Below, in pieces: positions 37,401-47,700 of a DNA stretch of 64,000 nt. Origin of the DNA: Apostichopus japonicus (lineage: Eukaryota > Echinodermata > Holothuroidea > Aspidochirotida > Stichopodidae); NCBI RefSeq assembly GCF_037975245.1, contig NC_092577.1, positions 9,829,013 to 9,893,012 of the forward strand, in the 5' to 3' direction. Position numbers and translations under genes: made by a program. The notes below the pieces were generated by a model that had not been told where the DNA came from, made no database searches, and saw nothing but the letters and a program-made list of their open reading frames with translations. The first letter of the stretch is position 1. Each line of letters opens with the position of its first letter.

Positions 37401-38075
37401 ATTTTTCCGATATTAATTGTTAGAAACTAGCAATACTATAATCTTGAAACGGTTTCAGTTATCTTTCTATATAAATCTACAGAGGTAAAAAGCACAGCAC
37501 TCAAGCGCATTCTCACGCAAAAATCTTTCCTGTGGTTTCTATCCGTAAATTACACCAAAACCCTGCAACCACGTAACATGCGATTTTCCTCAAATCATTT
37601 TTGCGCAGAAAACCAATAACTGCATTTACTCCACTCCATTATTCATTCTATCTCTTCTCAACACCGGCCTTCGTTGTCATTCGTTGTCATTCGTTGTCAT
37701 TCGCTGTCATTCGCAAATGATAATTTACCCTGTACAAAGTCAAATGTCATTCGGTCATTCGCTGTCATTCGTTTTAGTTTGTCCCCAAATTTCACATAAA
37801 TTAAATTACAGTAGTTATACAAGTACTATACTAGCACTTTTCGTAACTGTAAAAGTTAGGATACAACTTGCCTAACTCTAAAAATTACATATCTGCTTGT
37901 ACGAAATTAACTTTAAGCCTAATTAAGTTAAATTTGAGCGTTTATCAATGCAGAGTAATGATTCGGAACACAGTGTGGCTTAAACGTTCTTGTAAATCAC
38001 ACACAGAAGTAAGAAGTAAATTTAAAAAAAAGTCACCGGCCAAATTAGTTTGGAGATTCTCATGGACGCCGCCAT
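24192..38075 (-). CDS. ECHDC3: Enoyl-CoA hydratase domain-containing protein 3, mitochondrial (9 exons)
   Basis: Coding exons on the minus strand: 38075-38037, 34606-34470, 32524-32383, 30992-30887, 29796-29712, 28740-28631, 27349-27291, 26908-26802, 24312-24192. They join in phase into 906 nt, giving 301 residues, close to the 303 of human ECHDC3. The product is a crotonase-fold protein presumed to act in mitochondria; residues 1 to about 40 are basic, hydroxylated and poor in acids, like a targeting presequence. The core begins around [20 protein letters not shown] (40-59). AGHDLKEL (99-106) and the GLATAAGC segment (142-149) form the oxyanion-hole region. Both catalytic glutamates of true hydratases are replaced (Gln150 and Gly170), as in the whole ECHDC3 family, so hydratase activity is not expected; the vertebrate protein is linked to insulin sensitivity. 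Exon 1 is the least certain part (short, donor gtgact); the other junctions fit the protein alignment exactly. Confidence 0.93.
24385..24600. repeat. (ATA/ATC)n trinucleotide-rich tract in ECHDC3 last intron
   Basis: Degenerate AATAATCAT-type simple sequence directly upstream (in gene sense) of the last exon. Open frames here are artefacts of the repeat. Confidence 0.85.
26190..26713. repeat. Minisatellite, unit about 43 bp, about 12 copies
   Basis: Head-to-tail units with the shared core CCTTAAGGGGATAAATAAC and a variable GACC-GACGGACTCAACC part. It lies in the last ECHDC3 intron, about 90 bp downstream (gene sense) of exon 8. It is conserved enough between copies to suggest recent homogenisation. 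Confidence 0.9.
29000..29720. repeat. Minisatellite derived from the ECHDC3 exon 5 splice donor
   Basis: The plus-strand unit is about 19-21 bp, CTTACCCAGGGGTAGACAA, most regular at 29390-29700 and increasingly degenerate toward 29000. In gene sense it reads TTGTCTACCCCTGGGTAAG, almost the same as the authentic exon 5/intron junction (TTTGCTACCCCTGG then gtaagt, boundary at 29712/29711). At least seven units carry the exact decamer CTGGGTAAGT found at the real donor. Confidence 0.85.
30396..30830. repeat. (CCATA)n-type pentanucleotide microsatellite
   Basis: Degenerate CCATA/CTATA/AAATA pentamers with an internal higher-order duplication of about 70-160 bp. It lies in the ECHDC3 intron only about 60 bp from the exon 4 donor. 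Long open frames (MPYQTMPYY-like) are artefacts. Confidence 0.9.
31126..31490. mobile_element. TTAA-flanked MITE, copy 2 (best preserved)
   Basis: 365 bp in an ECHDC3 intron. The left end TTAAAGGCTTTGAAGACTCG pairs with the right end CGAGTCTTCACACCCTTTAA as an inverted repeat, with TTAA kept at both ends (31126-31129 and 31487-31490). It has no ORF of its own. It is homologous to 3008-3394 and 36815-37094. Confidence 0.8.
32115..32275. repeat. Dispersed repeat with ATCCTGCTAGGATC motif, copy 1
   Basis: Shares CATCCTGCTAGGATCAAAA, a CAGGC block and the end GATAAGCAGTTTGCTAATAG with copies at 33200-33300 and 50430-50550. The region between is expanded here by T-rich sequence. Class unknown; dispersed copies suggest the tail of a retroposed element. 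Confidence 0.6.
33200..33300. repeat. Dispersed repeat, copy 2 (GGATCGAAACGTCAGGCC)
   Basis: Matches 50450-50550 over most of its length (GGCCAACTTACTTTTA and GTGGATAAGCAGTTTGCTAA). The GGATCGAAACGTCAGGCC core also occurs at 6393-6410, where only the core is kept. Confidence 0.65.
33791..34453. mobile_element. Inverted-repeat element bounded by (TAA)n tracts
   Basis: TTATAATGCGCAC at 33824-33836 is matched by a perfect inverted copy GTGCGCATTATAA at 34407-34419. Outside each lies a TAA/TTA trinucleotide tract, also in inverted orientation. The right end stops about 15 bp from the ECHDC3 exon 2 donor. This looks like a non-autonomous element that targets or carries TAA repeats. The class is not identified. 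Confidence 0.55.
35690..36790 (-). pseudogene. CR1/jockey-like non-LTR retrotransposon relic
   Basis: Minus-strand reading recovers pieces of a non-LTR reverse transcriptase in order. First come linker-region fragments ([17 protein letters not shown] near 36500-36560) and [10 protein letters not shown] near 36420. Then follows the N-terminal RT block ([14 protein letters not shown] and [20 protein letters not shown], about 36060-36180). Last is the typical C-terminal peptide [18 protein letters not shown] (about 35780-35850), ending in a stop at 35740. Frameshifts and stops are present. The central RT palm is missing between about 35990 and 35940, so the copy is dead and internally deleted. 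It lies in ECHDC3 intron 1 in the same orientation as the gene. Confidence 0.85.
36815..37094. mobile_element. TTAA-flanked MITE, copy 3 (truncated on the left)
   Basis: Homologous to the inner and right part of copy 1 (from ATCGATCCCAGAAAATAC onward) and ends GGGCGAGTCTTCAATGCCTTTAA, with TTAA at 37091-37094. The first 110 bp or so of the element are missing. Confidence 0.75.
37185..37779. mobile_element. Element with iterated CGAATGACA inverted arms
   Basis: Left side: ACTAAAACGAATGACA occurs at 37185-37200 and again at 37256-37271, with another CGAATGACA between. Right side: TGTCATTCG is repeated about seven times at 37676-37771, ending TGTCATTCGTTTTAGTT (37763-37779), a perfect 17-bp inverted match of 37255-37271. 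No clear target duplication was found. Architecture resembles the fold-back elements at 12810 and 39158. It lies in ECHDC3 intron 1, about 260 bp downstream (gene sense) of exon 1. Confidence 0.6.
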
Positions 38076-38774
38076 CTTTTTTTCAGTACGCAATTTAATT
38101 GGTCCTGGATCTTTGAGAGGATCCATTTAGTTAGAGGTTACTAGATTTATCCCCGTGGTGTCTTTGGACCTTAAATTTCATTTTTATTGTTACTGACGAT
38201 TAAGATCCACTTAATTTATATTAAATGCATTATTAAATACGACAAAAATACAATTTAGTAGAAAATTGCTTTCCAAAATGTAAGCAACAATCACCTTAAA
38301 CCCGTTGTACCAATAACGACCCCATAGTGACCAAGCCCCTATTTAACATTTTAGCACGGCAACTCACAACATAACGTTGTGTCTCTGTTGTTTGGAATTT
38401 TTCATCGCATATACTAGTGTAAGTGTAGTATATATATGCGTAGTATATATATACATATAGTACGAAATAACAGCTTAATTAATATCGGACCTGGAAGGCT
38501 TGGTATCAGGTACACAGAGCTCTGCAAGTGCAAAGAAGAGACACAGCGCTGACATTGTAACAAACTCAAAGAAAAAGGCATTGATTCTGTCAGTGTGAAT
38601 CATCCCAAAAAGCACACTTGGAAAGTTCAAGGTTCATCATTCATGTTCGAGAAGTATCGTAAACATAACGTTAATACTTTCGTGCCGAACGCCCAACTAG
38701 CCTACCACGGTACCACTACCTCCTATCTTAGCCATCTCACATTACTCAGTGAATGAACCAGAAACACTTTCAGA
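38076..38774. promoter_or_regulatory. Shared divergent promoter region of ECHDC3 and the membrane-protein gene
   Basis: The start codons of the two genes lie 699 bp apart on opposite strands, so transcription start sites of both are expected here unless further upstream non-coding exons exist. The region is AT-rich. I see no convincing TATA box at a defensible position, and only a TA-rich stretch near 38420-38460. Confidence 0.5.
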
Positions 38775-41700
38775 ATGGAGAAATACATATTTTTGTTACT
38801 GTCAGTTCTCAGTATGGTATCGATATCATACCAACAAGGTACAGGTAACTATACATTTTTCAGGCACATTGAGTTCGTACAAAGTATTATTATGAAGGTT
38901 TGTCCAGCCAGTAATGTTACTTAGGCCTAAGTTAGGTCATACTCATCCCTGATTGAAAGGAAGATTTTAGAATAGCCCATTGTTGAATGAGGACAAAACA
39001 TTACGCTAGCCTATTGCCAGTGGCAGTAATTGGGGTAGGGAGAGGGGCGTGAGCCTCTGCCCCATTTAGCTTCCTCTGTTACTAATTTCCACTCCCAAAC
39101 CGCAGGTTTTCTACAGCGGAAACTAGTGCAATGTTTACTGGCCTAGGCTAGTTTATCGCTTACCAGTCAAAATGTCCCCGTACCAAAACGTCCCCTCTTT
39201 TGGTCAAAACGTCCCCGTTGGTCAAAACGTCACCGAAAGTCAAAACGTCCCCATCTATCACATTCATTCACAGTTGTGAATATATATTAATGTTAAGTTA
39301 TAATTTGGCTAAGTTATCGGCATGCAAGTTGGATTACAGGCGCTAAATAAATCATGAATCATATATCGTTTAATTATATTTGGTACTAAAAAGGTATACG
39401 CTATATGTTTTTCAGTGAATTAACGAATTAAGGCAAACAACAAATATTATACAAGAGGAATTAAAAAAGAATTTGGATGCGTATACTATACATATATATC
39501 TATATAATATTTTAAATTGAGTGAAATCACTTATCGTTTATTTTTACGAAGTAAAATTTTGTCACAGGTACGTGCCCCTGTTGATATTTGACATTTTGAA
39601 GTATAGAATAAATCGTTCGATTACCTTTAGTGTTATACTCAAAAAAATGTTTCCGCCCTCATAACCGGCACTTCCCACTCGTAAAAACTGTGTTTTCAAC
39701 CTAAACTATACTTATCCTTACTCTTTGATTTGAACTACAAACATCCACACTTGCATTCCAACTGATTATAAAAGCGGGAACATTTTGACTGTACGTTATG
39801 ACTGCGGGACGTTTTGGTAAAAAGCAGGGACGTTTTGGTTTTAAAAAAGCGGGGACGTTTTGGTAAAGGGATGTTTTGACTGGATACCAGTTTATCATAG
39901 GCTCAGTGCAACACGTAAGTGGTAGCAGCAAATAGTAAACAATTGTAGTGTTATTGTGTTAGCCTATTGTCCGGGACAAAATACCTACCTTAGGCCTAAT
40001 GTAAGGCCATATTTAACACTAATTTGTATTTCTAGTCACTGTAGGCCAGTATGACATAGTATGACAAGGACAGTACAACTTCACAATTGAAAAAAGCATA
40101 ATACCTTTAGAGGACAATGTTAATGAGAGTTTCATCCCTTGCTCTTTGGCTGGGTCCATCCTGTTAGCTAGGCTAGGCCTACTGTATGTGACTTTGTAGA
40201 GTACACTACAACTTAAAGGGATGGATGGACAAGGCACAATAGAACAGATGTTGACAGGTTGGTGGTGAGTCCAGAACTGAACTATATTTCCTCCCAACAC
40301 TGCACTGTATACAGCAGTGCAGTACACCAGCTGCAAGGCACACCATACAAACATTAACATAACAATAAAGGGTAACAATAACACCAATAAGATGGCATGC
40401 ATAGCATGTATTATTTAGTCTTACACTACATACCATACTCTACAACTTCATTGATGGTTTAGGCTGATCAGATTTCACCAGAATGAGATTTATACGTTAA
40501 AAGCTTTGTAGGTCAATAGCTTTATAGGTCAAAAGGTCAAAACATTTATAGGTCAAAAACACAGGTCAAAAGCAAAGGAAAATATTCCCCTAACTGTGTG
40601 TATGCCTTATAATATAGATTGAAGCTTCGTTGTGCATTTCCATGTGACTACATATATATACAGATTGTACCAAGTCTCGTAACTACCACATTTTAACCAA
40701 TATAGATTAATATAGATTGAAGCTTCGTTGTGCATTTCCATTCAAACAATGTATAGCAATCGCAAACCCTGCTCTTTTTTCTTGGTGCTACTTTGCAGTT
40801 AATAATCATACAATCATTGACAATGTAAGATTTTCCCCCCAAATTTTGCAATGGGGAACTCCAGCCACACCCTAATTCAACAGAGAGGGCGCTATCATAT
40901 CGGTCCCTTCTAGTTCTTCAAAACTTGACAAGTTGCAGTCTCTGAAATCACTGAGAATTCATTGAAGGAATCAGTGATGGACATTTCTGGGCAAAGTACC
41001 TGCACATTACCTAATTTACACATAGTACATGACATCATGTACCTAGCATATATATATACAGATTATACCAAGTCTCGTAACTACCACATTTTAACCACGA
41101 AATGTTGCCCGCCATTCGTTTGGCAACTTGACACACATGTCTGGTCGTCAACCAAACAGAAACCTAAAATTGAACGTCGCTGAAATTGTATCCAAGTCTC
41201 CGAAATTGATTTAACTGGACTTCTACCTGCGATTCTTCTCCTGATTATCGGAGACGGGATCTTTTTAAACATATTTTCTCAAATTACGCATAGATTGAGA
41301 TATGTTACAGTGCTATACAAAATCTTTGGAGATCTGTAAACAAATTAGATGAGGCGCACATTAGGAGCCAGAGTTGTAAAGTACGGCACTGTTAGGACAG
41401 ATGTATGACAGCGCCCTCAGCAGAAACGCTGAAGATTCCCATTGTTTCACTGGTGTTACGGACATTGTTAATTAATGTGACTCACAGTTTTTGTTTAGGA
41501 AATTTAAAAGAAGCCAGTCATAATGTAGTGGGTACTCAACAGATGGATTCCTGATCATCATGTTCCCATTTTTGAATTGTCTACATCCTAGACGGTACCA
41601 ACCCCCCCCCCCGCCCACCCCCCTACTCCCCTACATGAACACTTCCAACTGAATATAGTCTGGTAAACACCATGAATTCAATATTCAATCTTTAATATTA

Positions 41701-44700
41701 AATAAACAATGTAAAGTAGTTAGTACATGCCTTAATGTAACATAAAGTTTGGGGTCCATTATTTTGCCTCCTAAAAATTAACAAAGTACAGTAATTTTCA
41801 GAGGTTTAAACTAACCAGTACTGTATGGTGAGTGGTAGAAGTACAGTAGGAATAATCACTAGTCCTACCAAACAATTACAGAATGTGTTTTAGGTTTTAA
41901 AAATCATTGAACCTTTAAAGCACTGATTACTTATAGTGTATATTGTTGATTTTTCCTTACCAACAGTCAAAGGATACACCCACACACTATCCTGCACCCT
42001 GTTCAAAGGCCACCATTTCGCCCCAAGAGATCTTCCTACACGATTTGTTCAATAGTGACAGCTATCAAAGAGGCAAATTAACAATTAAGTAAATCCTTAG
42101 AAGTCCCGGTGTGTGTGTGTGCTTTGTTGACAGGCTTGATTAATAGTATGCTTACAGTGTGTCCAAATGTGTAGCAATACTGTGGATGTTCTAACTAGGA
42201 AGTTGTAATAACTGAAATATATATATCCCTGTGATTCTCTGCATGTGTTGGCAAGGTTGTGAGGGAGGTTAACTGCAGTAACCTCCCTCAAGGGTAGCCC
42301 CCAGAGACAAAACCTAGCAACGTTTCTCCTCTGTGTATATATGTGTATATTAATATATGTGTATATATGTGTATATATATTATATATGTGCATATTAATA
42401 ATACCAAATATATATAGCGTTCTAATCAGTCAAGTTGTGCTCTAAAAGCGCTTTTACAACAAGAACAAATTATTGAACAAAACAGACTTAATACTTAGGC
42501 TATCTAAAATAGATACAATTTAACTTTACCCCGAAAATTAGTTGAAGAGTTAGCATTTCTAATGTTTTGTGGTAACAGAGTTCATCAGTTTGGTCCCCGT
42601 AATACTCTGTTTCAATTCACAGGTACATCAAGCAAAGTTTTGTTGGAGGATCTAAGAGTAGGGCGATGCTTCTTAATCAGTATCAATCAGTTAAATGTAC
42701 TCTGAAGCCAAATAATGAAAATGCCACATGGTACAGAATGTTCATTCAGAGTGTATTGTATGTGTTTTGATACAATTCTCCTTAAAATTAAGAAAATGTT
42801 TCAAAAGTACAATATTATTTGAGGTATCATTTGTACTGAGTAACGAGGTACATGTAATGAGGTGTACAGTTACAGGAAAACAAGAGTATATTGGACTGAC
42901 AGTACAGGGTACCCACCACAAGCTTTGTGCTAAAGTTGTATTAGAACTTTTAGTAAAAGTAAAGTTAGCAAGCTTTCATATATTTTCAGGGCAAATGTCC
43001 CGCAAGTTTGTTTTTAATGGTGTGTTGTTTATAATGACATTGGCGTAACGATCTCGAGCTACGATAGAAGCAACCAAGACCAAGAAATAATTTGCTTTGC
43101 AATAATTAACGCTGCGCAAAATCGTCATGTACAGTCATGTACAGTAGTTCTCAAAGATGTATTGCAGTGTTTTTTTACAAGGAACCATGTATATAATATA
43201 AACAACACTCAAATTTCACAGCCTTCAAAATATGCTAGTTGCTACGCAAACGTTGAATTTAATACTAAATTAAGTTACTCCAAGCATATATATATAGCAG
43301 TATGTGACACATCATTGCACATAAGTGCACTGAACAAGCTGAGAGCCTACTCTGTTCAATATCGCATACACATGTACTAAACTGTACAGTACAGTACAAG
43401 GCAACTCTCCATGTAGGAGTCTTCCACACATCCCTGCACTGTGTAGCCTGTGTGTGCTACACGGTAAATTACTTCCATATGAAACAGTATATACCTCATT
43501 ACCTGGAGCGTACACGCTGCCATTTTCTTGTGTTTGCATAATTTAGATGTAGTGTGCATGTAATACATATGTTTTATATTGCATAATTATCTGTTTGCCT
43601 GGATACAGCTCTGTGCTACAGTAGCTAGTCACAGCCTTCACTCGGTGCTATAAAGATCTTGCTGTGTGTACAGTTGTAGACCAGTAGCGTCAAAGTAATT
43701 TAACATCCATGATCCAAGGTTAACGCCAGATATGAAAATTAATTATTAAAATTTAGGTTTCCTTTTTGTTGAAAAGACAACTGCAGTATGTCACTGTACA
43801 GTAGGTAAAAGATGTACACTTAGTATTATAAACCACAGTACACACTTGTATATTAGATCCTCCTGCAAGCAGGAACTCGCGAAGAAGCCTCATTGGCTTA
43901 TCAAAGCCGCAAGCTGACCGAAGTCAGTCTCTTATATTCATATTTAACGTCCATGATTATGAATTGTTAATTGTCAACTTGCAACAGTATTTGGCCACTG
44001 CAGTTAATCATTCACTCCAGTTTATCTGTAGTTTACTCATTACGGTATAGCAGTGTTACTATTGTCTGTTGTATATATATAGGTGTACCGGTGTAGGTAC
44101 ATGCAACTTCTTGTCTGTTAGTTTGTCTGTAGTTACTACAATATCATCAGTGTTGCCTTTGTAATCAATTTATGTACAAGGGACATATTGATCTGTGTCA
44201 ACTCAGATATACATGTGAAGGTTTTCAATTTCCTTTTCAATATTACTTCAGAGGCTCATCATTCATTCAAGACTTTACTGTATAAAAACGAAAACTATTT
44301 GTTGGCAACATTGAGGTTAGGTACAGTAACTGCTCAACAGTGTGTACCTGTGTGTTGTATTAAAAGTTGTTTGCATTTTCTAACAGCGTTTACCACAAGT
44401 TTGTAGACTTCAGGGCATATTGTTAGGGATATTTCCTGAATGTCCCTCGGACGACGAGACCTTACTGTACTTATGATTGTCTGACAAAAGTGAAGCAAAA
44501 TAGCAAAGTCCTATATGTACACTGTTAGGAGAAATGTGTAGGTTTGGTGAATAGAACAGCAATATGTACACTGTTAGGAGAAATGTGTAGGTTTGGTGAT
44601 TAGAACAGCAATATGTACACTGTTAGGAGAAATGTGTAGGTTTGGTGATTAGAACAGCAATATGTACACTGTAGGAGAAATGTGTAGGTTTGGTGATTAG

Positions 44701-47700
44701 AACAGCAATATGTACACTGTAGGAGAGCTGTGTAGGTTTGGTGATTAGAACAGCAATATGTACACTGTAGGAGCGATGTGTAGGTTTGGTGAATAGAACA
44801 GCAATATGTACACTGTAGGAGAAATGTGTAGGTTTGGTGAATAGAACAGCAATATGTACACTGTAGGAGAGATGTGTAGGTTTGGTGAATAGAACAGCAA
44901 TATGTACACTGTAGGAGAGATGTGTAGGTTTGGTGAATAGAACAGCAATATGTACACTGTAGGATAAATGTGTAGGTTTGGTGAATAGAACAGCAATATG
45001 TACACTGTAGGAGAGATGTGTAGGTTTGGTGAATAGAACAGCAATATGTTCACTGTAGGAGCGATGTATAGGTATGGTGAATAGAACACCAATATTGATG
45101 TGTAGGTTTGGTGATTAGAACAGCAATATGTACACTGTAGGGGAGATATATAGGTTTGGTGAAAAGAACAGCAATATGTACACTGTAGGATAAATGTGTA
45201 GGTTTGGTGAATAGAACAGCAATATGTACACTGTAGGAGAGATGTGTAGGTTTGGTGAATAGAACAGCAATATGTTCACTGTAGGAGTGATGTATAGGTA
45301 TGGTGAATAGAACACCAATATTGATGTGTAGGTTTGGTGAATAGAACAGCAATATGTACACTGTAGGAGAGATGTATAGGTATGGTGAATAGAACACCAA
45401 TATTGATGTGTAGGTTTGGTGATTAGAACAGCAATATATACACTGTAGGAGAGATGTATATGGTGAATAGAACAGCAATATGTACACTGTAGGGGAGATG
45501 TATAGGTTTGGTGAAAAGAACAACAATATGTACACTGTAGGAGAAGTGTTACAACATTTGCATTACCAGAAATAATTAGGGAACAGGTGTTTCTAAGTGA
45601 TTATTACGCTGTATTCCTATGCTATTTGCCCCACTTTCCTGTATCGAGAGTGTTTAAATGGGCAATTCCATGATGGAGGGGACATGGCCTAAAAATAAGA
45701 AGTGTCAGTTTTCAACCTGCTATCAGTCTAATGTTGTAGTATACATATCTAAGTTTGTGGAATAGGTAAGCAATTTTTCTCCAACACTCAAATTTTGAAT
45801 ACATGGCTCAATTAATCAAGGAGGATGAGAGCTCAAAATAATCCTGAAAATGCATCATACATTCCATTCCATCCTATATAATACTCATCAGATAGTATCT
45901 AGTAGTTTTAGTATGTGTTATGATAGATACTCCTGTTGACTGTGTTATGACAGAAAAACATTTCAAAATTTCTTCATGACAACTTCAAAACAGACATTTT
46001 TCAGGCCTCAATCACTGATGTAACGTGAGTAACCGAAAAAACAACTTTTTCTCTGTGTGACATTTCTTTAACAAGTGGAAATCTGATAACTATAATTTCG
46101 TTAGTACTCATAGTCCCAAGTGTGGAAACAAGATCACTAATGAGGAGAGACCCATCATGTGTGAGTAATAAATCACTGAAATCTGTAACGTGAGTAACCG
46201 TGTAACGTGAGTAACCAATGTGTAACGTGAGTAACCAAGCTATCACACTGAAACAATGCTGGAAATGCCTATTATTGTCTTTTAAATAATTGCTCAATAA
46301 GAGAGGGCAGTAGGGGTTAGAGTAAGGGTCAGTAAGACACCTGGAGAGTACTCTCCCTATCACCCATGAAGAAGATTCAGCAAGAAGCTAGGAGGGTGGC
46401 CACTAAACGACGAGTTGCCTCCTCCTGCATCTTTCAACCTGGAGCGGGAAAGGGCTAAATCCACTTCCTTCAATTCTACCAAGGCCCTGATCCAAATAAA
46501 CTGCTCTGAGAACTACACATGTGTGTCTCAAGATAACATCCAGACTGCGCTCTGGAACTAAAAACAGGTGAGCCTGTTCACAGTAGCAGCGTGGCACTCC
46601 GGTTCCCTCCATTCCAGTGTTGTGGCATAAGACAGCCTGGTACACTCCAAGGATACAGTTATGGCATATGTGGACAAAGTCCTTGATAGCCTAACCCAAG
46701 CCTTGATGTCTCTATCCGTCTGGTCGGATGGTCCGGCTTCACAATTTAAGAACAGATTCCTCGCTGCTCCTATTATCCGCCCTCAAGAAAAGCACAATCT
46801 CGAGATTCTGTGGATGGGATTGGTGGAGCAGTGAAGCATCGTGTATGGAACTAAGCCAAATCTCGGAAGGCAGTCATTACCAATGCAAAACGCTTTGTGG
46901 CAGCAACCACTGGGATGCCCAAGGTGGAATCCCTACTGATGCCGCAAGCTGAAATTGAGGCGAGAAATAGCGAACTCGGTCTGAAATCTGTATTTGAGAA
47001 TGCCAAGCAAATCGTTGGAATGGCCAGTAAACATCACTTGCAGGTACAGAACAAGGATGTCATCTCCTTCACCATTACAGATGATGGCAACAGGTCTGCT
47101 GAAAGGAATACCCCCCTCAGGAGATGGGAGAGGCCACAAAAAAATGCAACCTGCTCAGGGAGTGGCAATGCTGGTATAGAACTCGGTATAGACTGGTATG
47201 CCGTTGAATACGAAGCGGTATTGTACGCCTGTGTAATAGAAGCAAAGGGGGGCTAGAACGACGTACAAGTGTCAGTGATGCAGCCAGCTGGGCCCAATTG
47301 AAAATGGCTAAACCCAAGGCACAAGGTATTCTATCGCAGGGAGAAACTCACCACCAACCTTGATGCACCAACCTTGGCCAATAACAGTGGGCACTTCAAA
47401 TTTTCTGTCGCCTTTTGAAGACTGAACGAATCAGCTCTCTTCCAAAGCCTCTTCCAAACGTTACTCAATGTTAAATTGAGATGTTAATGTTGAACATATG
47501 TTACCAATTTCCTATTGGTTCATGGCTTTTGTTCAGTTGGCCTGTTACTTCCCCAGAGAGTTTAGTTCCCTTAGTTTTTTATTCTGGGTAAATTCAAGTT
47601 TGACACACAACTAGTCCTCAAATAAAACTTAATTACAATGTTCAGAATTTGTTGCCGATTTGTGAAGATATGATTCATGCATTATCTCAAAAAGACATGG

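Noticed and set aside
44745-45535. Minus-strand open frames of 161 and 115 codons
   Set aside because: They exist because the minisatellite unit length is divisible by three; no splice context, start context or homology.
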